A DNA stretch of 64,000 nt from Ilex aquifolium (GCA_951799425.1 OX637391.1:23732551-23796550); one strand, 5' to 3'; shown: positions 1 to 11,021, counted from the first letter of the stretch. Program-made: numbers and translations. The notes: generated from the letters alone by a model not told the origin.

Positions 1-8
1 GTGTGTAG

Positions 9-1190
9 ATGGCAATTAGAGGAAGGGGACGTCGGGGTGGACGGAACAACCACTAACCACCACCGGCCTTTGACCAACAAGCCTTCATGGAGGCTATTGG
101 TACTACGGCTGCTACTATTGCACATGCCAGTGTTACAGTAGCTACCATTGCACAGGCTAGTGCAAGTGGGGGCCAAGGAGGCTCAAGTCATCTCCAGAAG
201 TTCAAGGCACATCAGCCTCCGATCTTCATGGGAGGGGCGGACCCGATGGTAGCTGATCATTGGTTCCGGCAAATAGACAAGGTCATAGGGGCAATGGAGA
301 TCACCTCCGATGCTACAAAGATAACCCTAGCTACTTTTCAGCTAGAGGGAGAATCCCAAGTGTGGTGGGATTGGATCAAGACCTCAAAGAATTTGGGGAC
401 AATGACTTGGGCAGAGTTCAAGGAACTCTTCATGGGTAAGTACTTCCCGGCAGCTGCTCTACACGCAAAGGCCCAGGAGTTCTTAGACTTGCGGCAAGGA
501 ACGATGTCGGTGATGGAATACGTGGCTAAGTTTATTGAATTAGCCCGTTTCGCCGACGATTATGTGGCCACAGACATGGCCAAAGTACGTAAGTTTGAGG
601 AGGGCTTGAAGTTATCCATCCGGGGCAAAATTGTGGGTCTTCTTCTACAAGACTTGGACACGATGGTCACGACAACTATGGCCATTGAGAGAGAGATTGA
701 TGATGCAAGGAACATCCGGGAAGCGGGTGGTAAAGGCAAGAAGAAAGAGGGTCAATCCTCTTCTTCTAGTGCGGGGAAGAGGCAGAGAATTTCTGCTCCG
801 CAGGGGCATCAAGGGCAGGGCCGCGGCTATCAAGGCCAAGGTCAAGGTCAGTCCTCCCGAGGCGGGAGAAATCAGAGGCCTCCTTTTCAAGCAGGCCAAC
901 GGACTTGCTATCATTGCCACTAACCGGGGCATATGAAGCGGGATTGTCTTCAGAGGCAGGGATCCCAGGGTTAGGGGGCGTCTCAGTCCCAACCATCAGT
1001 GGGATATTCACAGTCTCACTACACTCCTTCCTACCCCACTATAGGCCAGGGAAGCCAATATCTGTTCCAAGGTGTTGCACAGGCTCCTACCACTTCACGA
1101 GCGGGAACTCCGCAAGCAGGCCAGATGGGCCAGGGTATGGGTCGGGACCGAGGGCAGGGCTCACAAGCCGGAACTTCGGGGACCTAGGGG
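9..1190 (+). pseudogene. Element A gag region
   Basis: The region opens with a basic Arg/Gly-rich N-terminus. A retrotransposon gag core follows (DHWFRQIDKVIGAME, QVWWDWIK, FKELFMGKYFP, LRQGTMSVMEYVAKF), which would form the particle and package RNA. The C-terminal part is rich in Gly, Gln and Arg and runs to a Cys/His motif typical of nucleocapsid. The gag core is recognised by its Trp-rich block and the YFP/LRQG spacing. The frame is degraded and is treated as a fossil. Confidence 0.85.
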
Positions 1191-1229
1191 CGTGTCTACG
1201 CCATGATACCTCAGATTGAGCCGGCAGAC

Positions 1230-1540
1230 CAGTCAGTGGTACAGGGTACATTTCTACTCTCTCGCTTATGGGCTAGAGTATTATTTGATTCTGGTGCATC
1301 ACATTCATTTATTGTTGCATCTTGTGTGAAAGACTTGGGCTTAGAGGTTGAGACCTTAGAAGAGCCATTGCATGTGAGTTCTCCCCTAGGTACTAGGGCG
1401 AGGGTTGATCAGATATGTCGGGGGTGTGAGTTAGAGATCTCAGGGATTCTACTCACCGTGGACCTTCGGGTCATGGACATGTCGGTGTTCGATGTAATCC
1501 TGGGAATGGATTGGTTGGCGGCACACCGAGTCGTTTGATC
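1230..1540 (+). pseudogene. Element A retropepsin (protease) domain
   Basis: An aspartic protease domain is recognised by LFDSGASHSFI (the D-S/T-G catalytic motif) near 1290 and by the later hydrophobic [10 protein letters not shown] block near 1490, the usual second landmark of Ty3/Gypsy retropepsins. In the family this enzyme processes the gag-pol product. It lies between the gag region and reverse transcriptase, the normal chromovirus order. Confidence 0.85.
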
Positions 1541-1749
1541 GGAAGCGGGTCACTGCTTATACGCCTGATGGTGTTTGTTTCAAATTCCAGGGGGCAAAGC
1601 ATGATGCTTTACCTCAAGTCGTGTACAACTCTAGATGGCACAGGCAGTTGATGGGTTGGCTAGCAAGCCTTACCCTAGAGGACGAGGCGAGACAGGAGTT
1701 GGGTCTACCTCAGGTTGTGTGTGATTATGAGGATATTTTTTCGGATGAA

Positions 1750-3060
1750 CTACCAGAATTACCTCTACATAGGGATGTAGACTTCACTATTGAGTTTCAC
1801 CCCGGTACTTCGCCCATTTCTATGACTCCACATAGGATGGCGCCTGCTGAGTTGCAAGAACTCAAAGTCCAATTACAGGAATTGTTGGACAGGGGGTTCA
1901 TTAGACCGAGTACCTCACCTTGGGGCGCTCCGGTGTTATTTGCAAAGAAGAAGGACAAAACCCTTCGACTATGCATAGATTACCGGCAGTTGAATAGGGT
2001 TACTATCAAGAATAGGTACCATTTGCAGAGGATTGATGACTTGTTTGATCAGCTGAGAGGGGCACGGGTCTACTCCAAGATAGATCTCCGCACCGGTTAC
2101 CATCAGTTGAGGGTTAAGGAGACGGATATCCCAAAGACGGCGTTTCGGACGCGGTATGGGCATTTTGAGTTCACAGTGATGCCATTCGGATTGACGAATG
2201 CTCCAGCGGCATTCATGGATCTCATGCAAAGGATGTTCCAACCCTACCTAGATCAGTTCGTTGTGGTTTTCGTTGACGACATCTTGATCTACTCCAAGTC
2301 TGAGGAGGAGCACGAGGGTCACTTGAGGATTGTTCTCCAGGCCTTGAGAGACCATCAGTTGTATGCCAAATTTAGTAAGTGTGAATTTTGGCTTACTGAG
2401 GTGAAATTCTTGGGGCATGTAGTGTCGGCCTCGGGTGTATCCGTGGACTCAGAAAAGGTCGAGGCAGTTATGAATTGGGAGAGGCCGAAGTCAGTCTTCG
2501 AGATACGCAGTTTCTTGGGATTGGCAGGGTACTACAGGAGGTTCATTGAGGAATTCTCTCGATTAGCTGCACCTATGACAAGGTTGACCCGAAAAGAGGT
2601 CAAGTTTGAGTGGAATGACTCGTGTGAGAAGGCATTCCAGGAGTTGAAGAGGAGGCTTACTTCAGCTCCTATTCTGATAGTACCGGAAAGGGGACAGAGG
2701 TACACAGTGTATTGTGTTTTGATGCAGTCTGGGAGGGTAGTGGCTTATGGTTCTCGGCAGTTAAAGAACCATGAGCAGAATTACCCCATACATGACATGG
2801 AGTTGGCGGCCATTGTCTTTGCCTTGAAGGCTTGGTGGTACTATCTGTACGGTGAGCAGTTCGAGGTGTTTTCAGACCACAAAAGTTTGAAGTACATCTT
2901 TACACAGCTGGACCTCAATATGAGACAACGCAGGTGGATGGAGTACCTCGAAGATTATGACTTCACTTTGCATTACCATCCCGGTAAAGCAAATGTGGTG
3001 GCTAATGCACTTAGCCGAAAGTCACGGGGAGTTGTGGCTAGTGTGGCTTCCCGAGAGTGG
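1750..3060 (+). pseudogene. Element A reverse transcriptase and RNase H
   Basis: Reverse transcriptase landmarks appear in order: [11 protein letters not shown] near 1960, [15 protein letters not shown] near 2070, the [17 protein letters not shown] block near 2180 and the catalytic [10 protein letters not shown] near 2275. The connection segment reads [13 protein letters not shown]. RNase H is marked by [23 protein letters not shown] and [11 protein letters not shown]. In the family these activities copy the element RNA into DNA. Confidence 0.92.
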
Positions 3061-3189
3061 CAAATGCTCGAGACTGTGGGACAGTTCGGGCTGTGTTATA
3101 TGGGTCAGGCTCAGGGTACTTTGGGGAGTTTGGTGGCTACGTCTTCTCTACTAAGCAGGGTGATTGAGTCCTAGAGTCAGGACACGGAA

Positions 3190-4140
3190 CTATTGTCCAT
3201 CCGGGACCGTGTACAGGCAGGTACAGGTGACGAGGGCTGGGCCATTTACTCGGATGGTAGTCTTCGGTATCGAGGAAGGGTTGTGGTTCCTCAGTTGGCG
3301 GATCTGAGAGAGGAGATCCTTAGGGAATTTCACTGCTCCCGTTTTGCGGTTCATCCAGGGGGCACGAAGATGTATCATGATCTTTGTCGCCAGTATTACT
3401 GGAGTGGAATGAAGAGGCAAGTTGGCGACTTTGTCAGTCGATGTCTCACGTGTCAGTAGGTTAAGGCTGAACACCAGAGACCAGCAGGTTTACTCCAGCC
3501 CTTGGAGATAGCTGAGTGGAAGTGGGTGCATGTCATGATGGATTTTGTGACCCACTTGCCACGGACATCGCGGGGACATGATGCGGTATGGGTGGTAGTG
3601 GACCGGCTTACTAAGTCGGCACACTTTTTGGCGGTGCGGATGACCTTCACACTGGAGGAATTCTGCAAGTTATATATACGGGAGATTGTCCGGTTGCATG
3701 GGGTACCCGTATCTATAGTATCGGATCGGGATCCCAGGTTTACGGCTCATTTTTGGGAGAGTTTCCAGTGAGCCATGGGGACACAATTGATGATGAGTAC
3801 TGCTTTTCATCCCCAGACGTACGGTCAGTCGGAGAGGACCATCCAGACCTTAGAGGACATGCTACAGGCATGCGTCCTAGATCTCAAGGGTAGCTGGGAA
3901 GAACACTTACCCTTGGTGGAGTTCGCCTACAACAACAGTTATCAGGCGAGCATACAGATGGCACCCTATGAGGCACTATATGGGAGGCCTTGTCGATCTC
4001 CGATTTGTTGGACGGAGGTGGGAGAAAGAATCGCTATGGGGTCGGAATTGGTTAGGGACACCTCTGAGAAGGTAGACTTGATACGAAAGCGTCTTCTCAC
4101 GGCCTAGAGCCAGCAGAAGAGCTACGCTGATAAGCGGCGA
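3190..4140 (+). pseudogene. Element A integrase
   Basis: An N-terminal HHCC zinc module is visible (HPGGTKMYHDL followed by CLTCQ near 3350-3460). The catalytic core carries the three acidic landmarks: MMDFVTHLP near 3540, VSDRDPRFTAHFW near 3720, and HPQTYGQSERTIQTLEDML near 3810. The YNNSYQ and APYEALYGRPCRSP blocks follow, typical of chromovirus integrases. The domain is degraded. Confidence 0.9.
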
Positions 4141-4394
4141 CGACCTCTAGAGTTTGAGGTGGGAGATCATGTCTTCTTGAAGGTAATGCCTAAGAGATGA
4201 GTGGTCAGGTTCGGCAAGCGGGGAAAGCTGTCACCGAGGTATATCGGGCCCTTCGAGATACTCGAGAGGGTAGGTACAGTTGTCTACCGGTTGGCATTAC
4301 CGCCAAATCTATCGGGTGTTCATGCGGTATTCCATGTCTCTATGCTCCGGAAGTATACTCCAGATCCGACTCATGTGGTGGATTTGGGCGAGCT

Positions 4395-4610
4395 TGTCGT
4401 TGATGCGGATGGAACCTTCGAGGAGGGACCGATACGTATCATGGATAGCCGGGATCAGGTTTTGCAAGGCAAGACCGTGAGGCTAGTGAAGGTGTTGTGG
4501 CAACACCGAGGAGTGGAGGAGGCAACATGGGAGCCTGAGGACACTATACGTACCAATTATCCTTTCCTATTTAAGGATGGAGGTACATTCTTGTTGTCAT
4601 TATGTATTAT
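4395..4610 (+). pseudogene. Element A C-terminal chromodomain
   Basis: The end of pol carries RLVKVLWQHRGVEEATWEPE, followed by YPFLF. This is a chromodomain of the plant chromovirus group and is thought to steer integration to particular chromatin. Upstream at 4200-4350 is the GPFEILERVG / HAVFHVSMLRKY block that links integrase to the chromodomain. The polypurine tract begins about 70 bases further on. Confidence 0.85.
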
Positions 4611-4675
4611 ATGACTGTTGCATACGCATGTGATTGCATGTATATGTGAGTGAATTTCGGGGACGAAATTCTTTT

Positions 4676-4688
4676 AAGGGGGGAAGAA
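4676..4688 (+). promoter_or_regulatory. Element A polypurine tract
   Basis: A purine run AAGGGGGGAAGAA lies directly before the LTR start TGTAAAATCC. In this family it primes plus-strand DNA synthesis. Its position fixes the LTR boundary. Confidence 0.88.
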
Positions 4689-5076
4689 TGTAAAATCCGG
4701 GCAAATTTGAACTTTTTCTGAAAAATGGCAAAATGGTAATTTGCCACCCTTATGCATATTTAAAATATTCATGTTCTAGAGCTTGGATGAAGAAACGAAT
4801 TTCGCCGTTGGATTCGTCTCGCGAAACCGAGTCACCTTGTCAAATTTCGCCGAATTCCGAGATAGTTGGGTTTTTCACGTTATTCGAGGTGACTGGTGTC
4901 CAGTGACCCCCAAAAACGAATTTTTTATTAAAATTATAAAATTTCCTTAGAATTAGATGAAAGTTCAAATAAAATTAATTTGAACTTAAACCGGGACAAA
5001 ATTAATCGTTTCGGTGCGAAAATGGACCCGAACAAGTGGGGGCCGTGTGGCTCGATGTGAGCCAAGTTTTAAAAAT

Positions 5077-5085
5077 TATAAATAG
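5077..5085 (+). promoter_or_regulatory. TATA box in element A LTR
   Basis: TATAAATAG lies about 390 bases into the LTR, at the expected U3/R position for an RNA polymerase II retrotransposon promoter. Confidence 0.65.
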
Positions 5086-5429
5086 GGGCTAAATATCTGA
5101 AAAATCAGATATTTCCTTCCCCAAATCTGCTGGTTCCAACGTGTGAGAGAAAGAGAAGAGAAAAGTGGGAAATTAAGCTTTCTTCCACCGATCTTCGAAG
5201 TTTCGTCACTCGGAGTAACTCGGACCAAGAGTTAAAGTCGATCACCGCGACGAGGGCTACGTCTACGTACCAATAAAAGTAGATTTCACCGAAGGTCCAA
5301 AGAAAATATTTTGGAGAAATCAAGTTCTTGGGCTATTTTTTGGGTTCTTGATGTCTCTACACTTCAATCTACGCTACAAGAAGTAGGGTTCTTCCTACCT
5401 TGGTTTTATTCTTACCTTAAGTGGGATTT

Positions 5430-5880
5430 TTAATGGCTGAAATGGGACTGCATATAGGCTGTCTAAATGGACAGTTTTTGGACTGTTTAGGTGGCTGAAA
5501 TGGGACTGCATGTAGGGCCAATTCATGGACTGATTTTAGGCCATTTCATGGACTATTTTTAAGGCCATTTCATGGACTGTGTTTAGGTCATTCATGGACT
5601 GTTTTTAGGCCATTTCATGGACTGTTTTTAGGGTCATTTCATGGACTGTTTTTAGGCCATTCATGGACTGTTTCTAGGGCGCCATTTTACGGATTGTTTT
5701 ATGGCCTGTTATGAACTATTTTTATGGCCTGTTTAGGGACTGTTTTGAGGCCTATGTAGGGGCTGTTTTTGTGCTCCGATTAGGGGCTGTTTTGTGCTCC
5801 GACTAGGGGTTGTTTTGTGCTCTGATTAGGGGCTGTTTTGTGGATTGTTTTTGGCCCGTTAAGTGGGTTGTTATGTGGGC
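5430..5880 (+). repeat. Degenerate tandem repeats in element A LTR
   Basis: A unit of roughly 25-28 bases, resembling GGCCATTTCATGGACTG followed by a T-run and AGG, recurs more than ten times with drift. It grades into GGGGCTGTTTTGTGCTCCGA-type units after 5755. The block lies downstream of the TATA box, so it would be in the transcribed leader. Confidence 0.75.
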
Positions 5881-7696
5881 TAACACATGGGCGGTTATGT
5901 GTTAAATTGTGCCTTTGTGATTACGTGTGTTATTGGCAAAAAAAAAATTTGTGATAACATGCTTGGAATTGTTTTATGAAAATTGTCAATGTATATATAT
6001 GTTTGTGTTATATTGACATTAAGGAGAATTATGGAATTATATGCTTATGATATAATTCTGCCATGGGATATGTGAAATGTACTGAGATTGTTCATATGTC
6101 ATTCATAGCATATTGAACATTGTATCGTTGTGTATAGAGGCATCACATTCATGGGCATACGTCATGAGTGTGGGTGTGTGAGATGCATGGTTGATCAAAC
6201 ACCTTGTTTGGTGGTTGGTATGTGGGCTCGGGAAAAAGTGGATCGAAGATCCCCTTTGAGTCGCATGGTTGCATGGAAGAAAACTTGTGTCGGGTATAAC
6301 AAGTAGGGTTAGACTCTCCCTCAGGTGCAAAACCCGATCACATGGTTTAGGCACTTCCCGGCAGTGAAATTCCAGAAAAATGCTGGTGTTTACGGAACCG
6401 GTGGTTGAGATACCAAAATCCGTTGCCCAACAAGATACAAGATTTTGGTTTATAAAAATACTCATCCAATGAGTAACACCCATCAATGATTTGGTTTTAT
6501 AATGAAACAACTTTTATTTCAAACGATCATTGGATAGATTTTTCGTCAAATGACGGTTCATTTCACAAGTGCATTGCATGGTGTTGTGAGGATCGGTGAG
6601 GACCCGGGTTGAAGTTGCATAAGTGAGTCTCATCTCATTTCATGGCATGATATAGAATTCCTATCATTGGATGCATATTCTTGATAGCAATGCTTGAATG
6701 GATAAATGTGTAGATTGTTGCATATACACATTGCATATGCATTTAAGGTGGGGAGTAGCCTTTGTAGGATATACTCTACTGGGCGTTGCCTCACCCTATA
6801 CGGGAAACATTTCAGGTGAGGGTTATGCGCCGGCGGATGGCTCACAATCAAGGCCACATGGTTGAAGAAAAGCCGACTTGTGGCTTTTAATCATTTTTGT
6901 TTGTAAAATTTGGCATGTAATGTATGTAAAGAATTGTAATTGGACTTTTATGGACTAATATTAATATAGCCTTGCATGTTTATATGAGTGTGGATAGATG
7001 GACCCGGTGTGGTCTATATTTACTCATAAATGGACCCTGTGTGATCATTGTTGAATATTGGACCTCAGATGGGTCTTGTATTTTATGATGCACAGGTTGT
7101 GTTTTGGGTAGAGCTCCCCGTACAAAGGAGACTATGCCCAATTTTGTTAAATTATGGACCCCGGTAAATGGGGCATAACGTTGTGATATCGAGTTACTCG
7201 GTATCCACGGGCATTCCGCGGGTTGATGGGTAATCAACGGACCCCTGGATTTTTGGGGCGTCACAGCTGGTTTGTTGGAAAAGTGGTGGAGGTTCCATGA
7301 TGTTCTTGTAACACCCCGCATTTTCTTTTATATATGTGTATAGATATATAGTAAACAAATGTTGTAAAAATGGGGATATGCGTAGTGATGTGTGTTTGAA
7401 TTTGGTAGATTGGAAAAGTAGCAATAAAAATGTTAGGCGTTGTAATAGGGTATGTATTAGAAGCTAGGAAGATTTTCAGAATGAAAGCACATTTAAGAGA
7501 AAACTTGGGTAGAAAGGATTTTGGACACTTCCTAGTATTTTGATCATAACTTTTTATTATAATGTCCATTGGGTCTGAAATTTTGATAGTAGATAGCATA
7601 CTTCTAGGGCTACAAAAGAGTATTTCACGAAAATTTTCCAAATCAATCTCTAAATAGGCCAAAACTTCACTGGAAGTTTCAGCAGAAACTGGGATG

Positions 7697-7857
7697 ACGT
7701 TCGAACGTGAGGGAGTCTCAGTACTTTGGTGTCTACAGAGCTCTGATGGAAATGCAAAAGTACTGGGAGCAACCAACGTTCGAACGCCAAAGTGACGTTC
7801 GAACGTAAATCAAAATTTTGCACTATTGGCGTTCGAACGCCAATAACGTTCGAACGT
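7697..7857 (+). promoter_or_regulatory. U3 palindrome cluster (GTTCGAAC type)
   Basis: Five copies of a GTTCGAAC core lie within 161 bases, including ACGTTCGAACGT at 7697-7708 and a perfect 22-bp palindrome at 7824-7845 centred on TTCGAA. The cluster ends about 50 bases before the TATA box, which suggests upstream promoter elements. The function is inferred. Confidence 0.7.
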
Positions 7858-9138
7858 GAGTTACGAATTCTGAACTTCAGAATCGCGCACAGGAGACCAT
7901 TTCTTTCACTATAAATACATAAGGACGCCTCTCTTTGCCTCATTTCAACATTTCTAACCCTAGATAATCTTAGAGAGGAAGAAAGAAGGGGAAAACACAA
8001 GATCAAGAGAGGATTTACACATTGAAGAGGATCAAAACTTCAAGTTCCTCAAAGAACACTAAGGAAGAAGAAGGTAGGGGTTTCCTTCCATTCTTGTTCA
8101 TTGAGGTTAGGGTATTGATATATATATACATTTTTTTTCCTATAAATGTGATATATATGAAATGAAATCATCATCTCTTAGTCTTTTTGTAAAGATTACA
8201 TAATTTAAACAAAGTGAGGGTTGAATACCCATGAAATCTCTTTGCTTGCTTTAAAACCCTAGTTTTGGAGAATGATGGATTTTCTTCTAAAATTCTTCTT
8301 TTATTATTAATTTCGAAACTATAGTGCTTTGTGTTGAGTGATAAAATGATGTGGAATGATCTCTTGTATTTTTCTTAAAATGGGTTATTGAAATTGTCAC
8401 ATTATAAATTTGGGGATTTTTGAGATTTGCTTGTAAAATGAGAAATTTTGGATTTTGTATTTATTTGGAATTGTTGGTGAATTGAGAATATTTTGGTTTC
8501 CTCATGTGTATGGTTGTTGTGATGGACTTGGATTGCCTTCGAGAGATGCCGTAGAGTGTTAGAGGTTAGTCTATCCCAGTGGGGGTGAGATGGTTTCCTA
8601 ACACTTGTAGTGGATTGTCATTTGGTAATGCGACCACTATCGTTCACTGGAGTTCGAACAAGGGATGGTATACTTTTCATGGGAAGGGACTCATCACTGC
8701 CATTGGGATGGTAGACGCCCTTTTCTAAAGTGTTTGTGATTGTGATGGCGATTGGTGGACTAGGTATAATCGTTGGGTAGATTCATGAGAAGCAATCAAC
8801 ATACATGGTACGGGGATGAACCAATATACATGGGATGATGGGTTGGATCGTCTTGGCCGATGCATTGGTATGGGACAATGCATCAGAAGGCGCCCTTCCT
8901 AAATGGCTTAAAGTTGAAAATGGTATATTGTTATGAAAGTTACCTTAACCTTTCACTTGATTATTGTTACGGCTTCAACTTGAGATTTGTTTAAATGTCC
9001 TCGTTTTACTTCAAATATTATATATGTTATTTGTGAAATGAGACCTACCGTTTTATATACTTTTCTAAACCTTGTTTGGGTTTGGGAGGATTTTTCTACA
9101 GAGTTTCGTGCTCACCCCCTACAGTTGAACATTTTTCA

Positions 9139-9231
9139 GATTTGGTGCCAGAGGATGAGCTCGGTGCTAATGAGCCAGGCCATGGAGAGGCTTCACTAGA
9201 GGGATACTTGGATCCCGAGTGGGACATCTAG
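9139..9231 (+). other. Conserved 93-bp frame in LTR U5 (solo LTR copy)
   Basis: Starting at the G of an acceptor-like TTTTTCAG, a 30-residue acidic frame runs to a stop. It contains ELGANEPG, then EASLEG and LDPEWDI. The same frame, with the same length and stop, occurs in every B-type and G-type LTR of the window, and differences fall mostly at third positions. There is no ATG at its start, so how it would be translated is unknown. It may be a short coding exon or a relic of one. Confidence 0.55.
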
Positions 9232-9499
9232 AGATGTCGCTTACTTTTGTTCTAGACTAGGATATTCATTTTGAACCTTGTGAAGTCTAGTTTTCTTTTG
9301 TTATTTCCGTTGCGCTACATTAGTTGATTTTTGAAATGTAAAGGTCAAAGATGGCATATTCTTTTGGGATAATGATGTAAGTGATATGATTGATTTTTAT
9401 GAAGTCTTATTTATGAAGGGTTTATTTTAGTGCTCTCATGATGTAAATGGTTTTAGTATGTAATGCCGTCCAGGATGGTTTTGGGGGCGTTACAGTTCT

Positions 9500-10975
9500 T
9501 GCATGTTCTTATTCTTGAATTACACTTGCCTCCTTTGTTGTTTCTAGCTTTGACAGATTGCTCCTCCTGATTTCCGGCAATTCCGCACAAAAATCCTGAA
9601 ATTTCAAATAGTACGCACATAAACTCTAGCTTACGCACAAACCCTAATTTACAGTTTTTAACTCATTTATTTTATCTCATATAATTGAATTATTTAATTA
9701 TTTTAATTTACATACTAATTAGGGTTAATCATTTATAGATGAGGTAGAATCATGCATTCAAAACGAAAGATAACTCACATATAATCCCAATTTGAAAAGC
9801 ACATAAACAATTGAAGCGACCTTTGAATAATCTCATGAATGGAATATTAGGGCAATTTAGGACAGTGTCATTGACTTTTCTTTTCCTTTAGAGTGTACTT
9901 TTTCCATGAATCCTTGAGATCAAAATGGACTTTTTCCAATTATAACGTGGCCTTGGGTGAGGGCTAAGAGAACTGAAGGGTAAAAGGAGTTCACAGTGAA
10001 TTATCCTGAGAATATGGCATTGAATTCACAACTCACATTTTTGGTACATCATTCATTGTTTCCAACTCCCTTTTCATTTTACTTGTATCTTTTCTCTTCT
10101 TTTCTTTTTACTTTTTGCTTTTTGCTTTTGCATTATTTGCCCCTCTTTTTCCTTATATTTTTTTTTCATTTTTTTTTTTGTTCTTCACTTTTTCCTTCCC
10201 CCTTTTTTTCACTTCATACTTACATCATCCCTTTGTTTTATTTCCCATCATCACATTCCCTTCTTCAATAAAATCATTACTCATCTCAAGATAAGCAAGG
10301 TGGGGTGAATGTATTCCAAGTGGCTTGATTAAGATGTGGGTAGGAAACAAAATTTATTCATTTGCGACTCAATCACGGAGACTAGGGACAATATTTTGAA
10401 AATAAATACTAAGGCTCAAAGTTGATCAAAGAAGGCCTAAAATCATTTCTTAGAGACACATGACTAAGTATTGCTATACATTTCAAATCAAACCAATTAA
10501 CTATCCTTTTGCATACTAACCAAAGCAAGATAGATGAGACTATTGAACAGTATTGAATTTGAAAGATTTTTGTTTTGAGTGCATGCAAGTAAACCCTCCA
10601 AAAAGGACCAGCACAATGGCTCACAAGGGTACTTCGTTCATCTCCACTATTTATGTCAAGCTCTTACAACGTGAATCTTATTTGGTAAGTTGCAAAAAAT
10701 TACACCTTCATGATGCACTTTGGTTGAGTTTGACTGAAGACATGCATGTGCTACTTAAGTATAGGATAAACTCCTATGGTGTACCCATATGGTCAAGTTC
10801 CATGTTAAGCAAACAAAAGTCCCAAAACAATCAGGAGGAGAAAATATATTTTGGTATCAAATGTTTTTGTATATTTTTTTCAAAAAATTTTAAAAATTTC
10901 AACATATCATCAACAAAATGGTGAATCTCACCACAAAATAGTATTATCAACAAAAAAATGGTGTATCATGCAAAT
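9500..10975 (-). other. AT-rich non-coding part of element H
   Basis: No domain was recognised on either strand. A T-rich tract at about 10060-10220 gives a spurious Phe/Leu-rich frame. The region lies downstream of integrase in the element's orientation, where Athila/Tat elements carry long untranslated DNA, so it is read as 3' untranslated element sequence. No LTR edge could be fixed. Confidence 0.45.
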
Positions 10976-10983
10976 GGTGCACC

Positions 10984-11021
10984 TCACCCCCCCAACTTGA
11001 ACTACGCTTTGTCCTCAATGC
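10984..11021 (-). promoter_or_regulatory. Post-integrase ATTGAGGAC / purine-run signature of H
   Basis: Read on the reverse strand, GCATTGAGGACAAAGCG is followed by AAGTTGGGGGGGTGAGG. This paired signature commonly follows integrase in Athila/Tat elements. A related version follows integrase in element D near 63475-63510 and, less clearly, in C near 31090-31150. Confidence 0.6.

Larger units (their letters stand above)
1..7265 (+). mobile_element. Element A: Ty3/Gypsy chromovirus (Tekay/Del-like), interior plus 3' LTR
   Basis: The interior reads gag, protease, reverse transcriptase, RNase H, integrase and chromodomain on the forward strand. A polypurine tract follows, then a 2577-bp LTR that opens TGTAAAATCC and closes GGCGTCACA. 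The 5' LTR and primer site lie left of the window, so no target duplication or LTR-pair age can be read. The pol order and a C-terminal chromodomain ending in a WEPE-type motif place it among chromoviruses, and the long LTR suits the Tekay/Del group (inference). It is a fossil with roughly eight breaks in its coding region. Its LTR is clearly distinct from those of B1, B2 and G, so it is a different family. Confidence 0.88.
4689..7265 (+). repeat. Element A 3' LTR (2577 bp)
   Basis: The LTR opens TGTAAAATCC right after the polypurine tract and closes GGCGTCACA. A TATA box (TATAAATAG) sits at 5077-5085. Degenerate tandem repeats occupy about 5430-5880. Near the right end, GGGAAACATTTCAGG resembles the pyrimidine-AG block of the B-type LTRs at the equivalent place. 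No protein-like frame was recognised inside. The 36 bases to its right (7266-7301) belong to the host sequence of the next solo LTR. Confidence 0.85.
7307..9494 (+). repeat. Solo LTR, Tekay-like B-type, flanked by GTTCT duplication
   Basis: The LTR opens TGTAACACCCCGC and closes GGGGGCGTTACA. It is flanked by the 5-bp duplication GTTCT at 7302-7306 and 9495-9499, with no interior, so it is a solo LTR left by recombination between the two LTRs of an inserted element. A block of GTTCGAAC palindromes lies at 7697-7857 and a TATA box (TATAAATA) at 7910-7917. A GT-type donor-like site AAGGTAGGGG is at 8071-8080, and an acceptor-like ATTTTTCAG ends at 9139. The conserved 93-bp U5 frame is at 9139-9231. 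Its host is the reverse-strand remnant H. Confidence 0.93.

Noticed and set aside
9996-10271. Phe/Leu-rich frame that could pass for a membrane protein
   Set aside because: It is an artefact of a T-rich low-complexity tract in the untranslated part of element H. There is no homologue and no coding signature.
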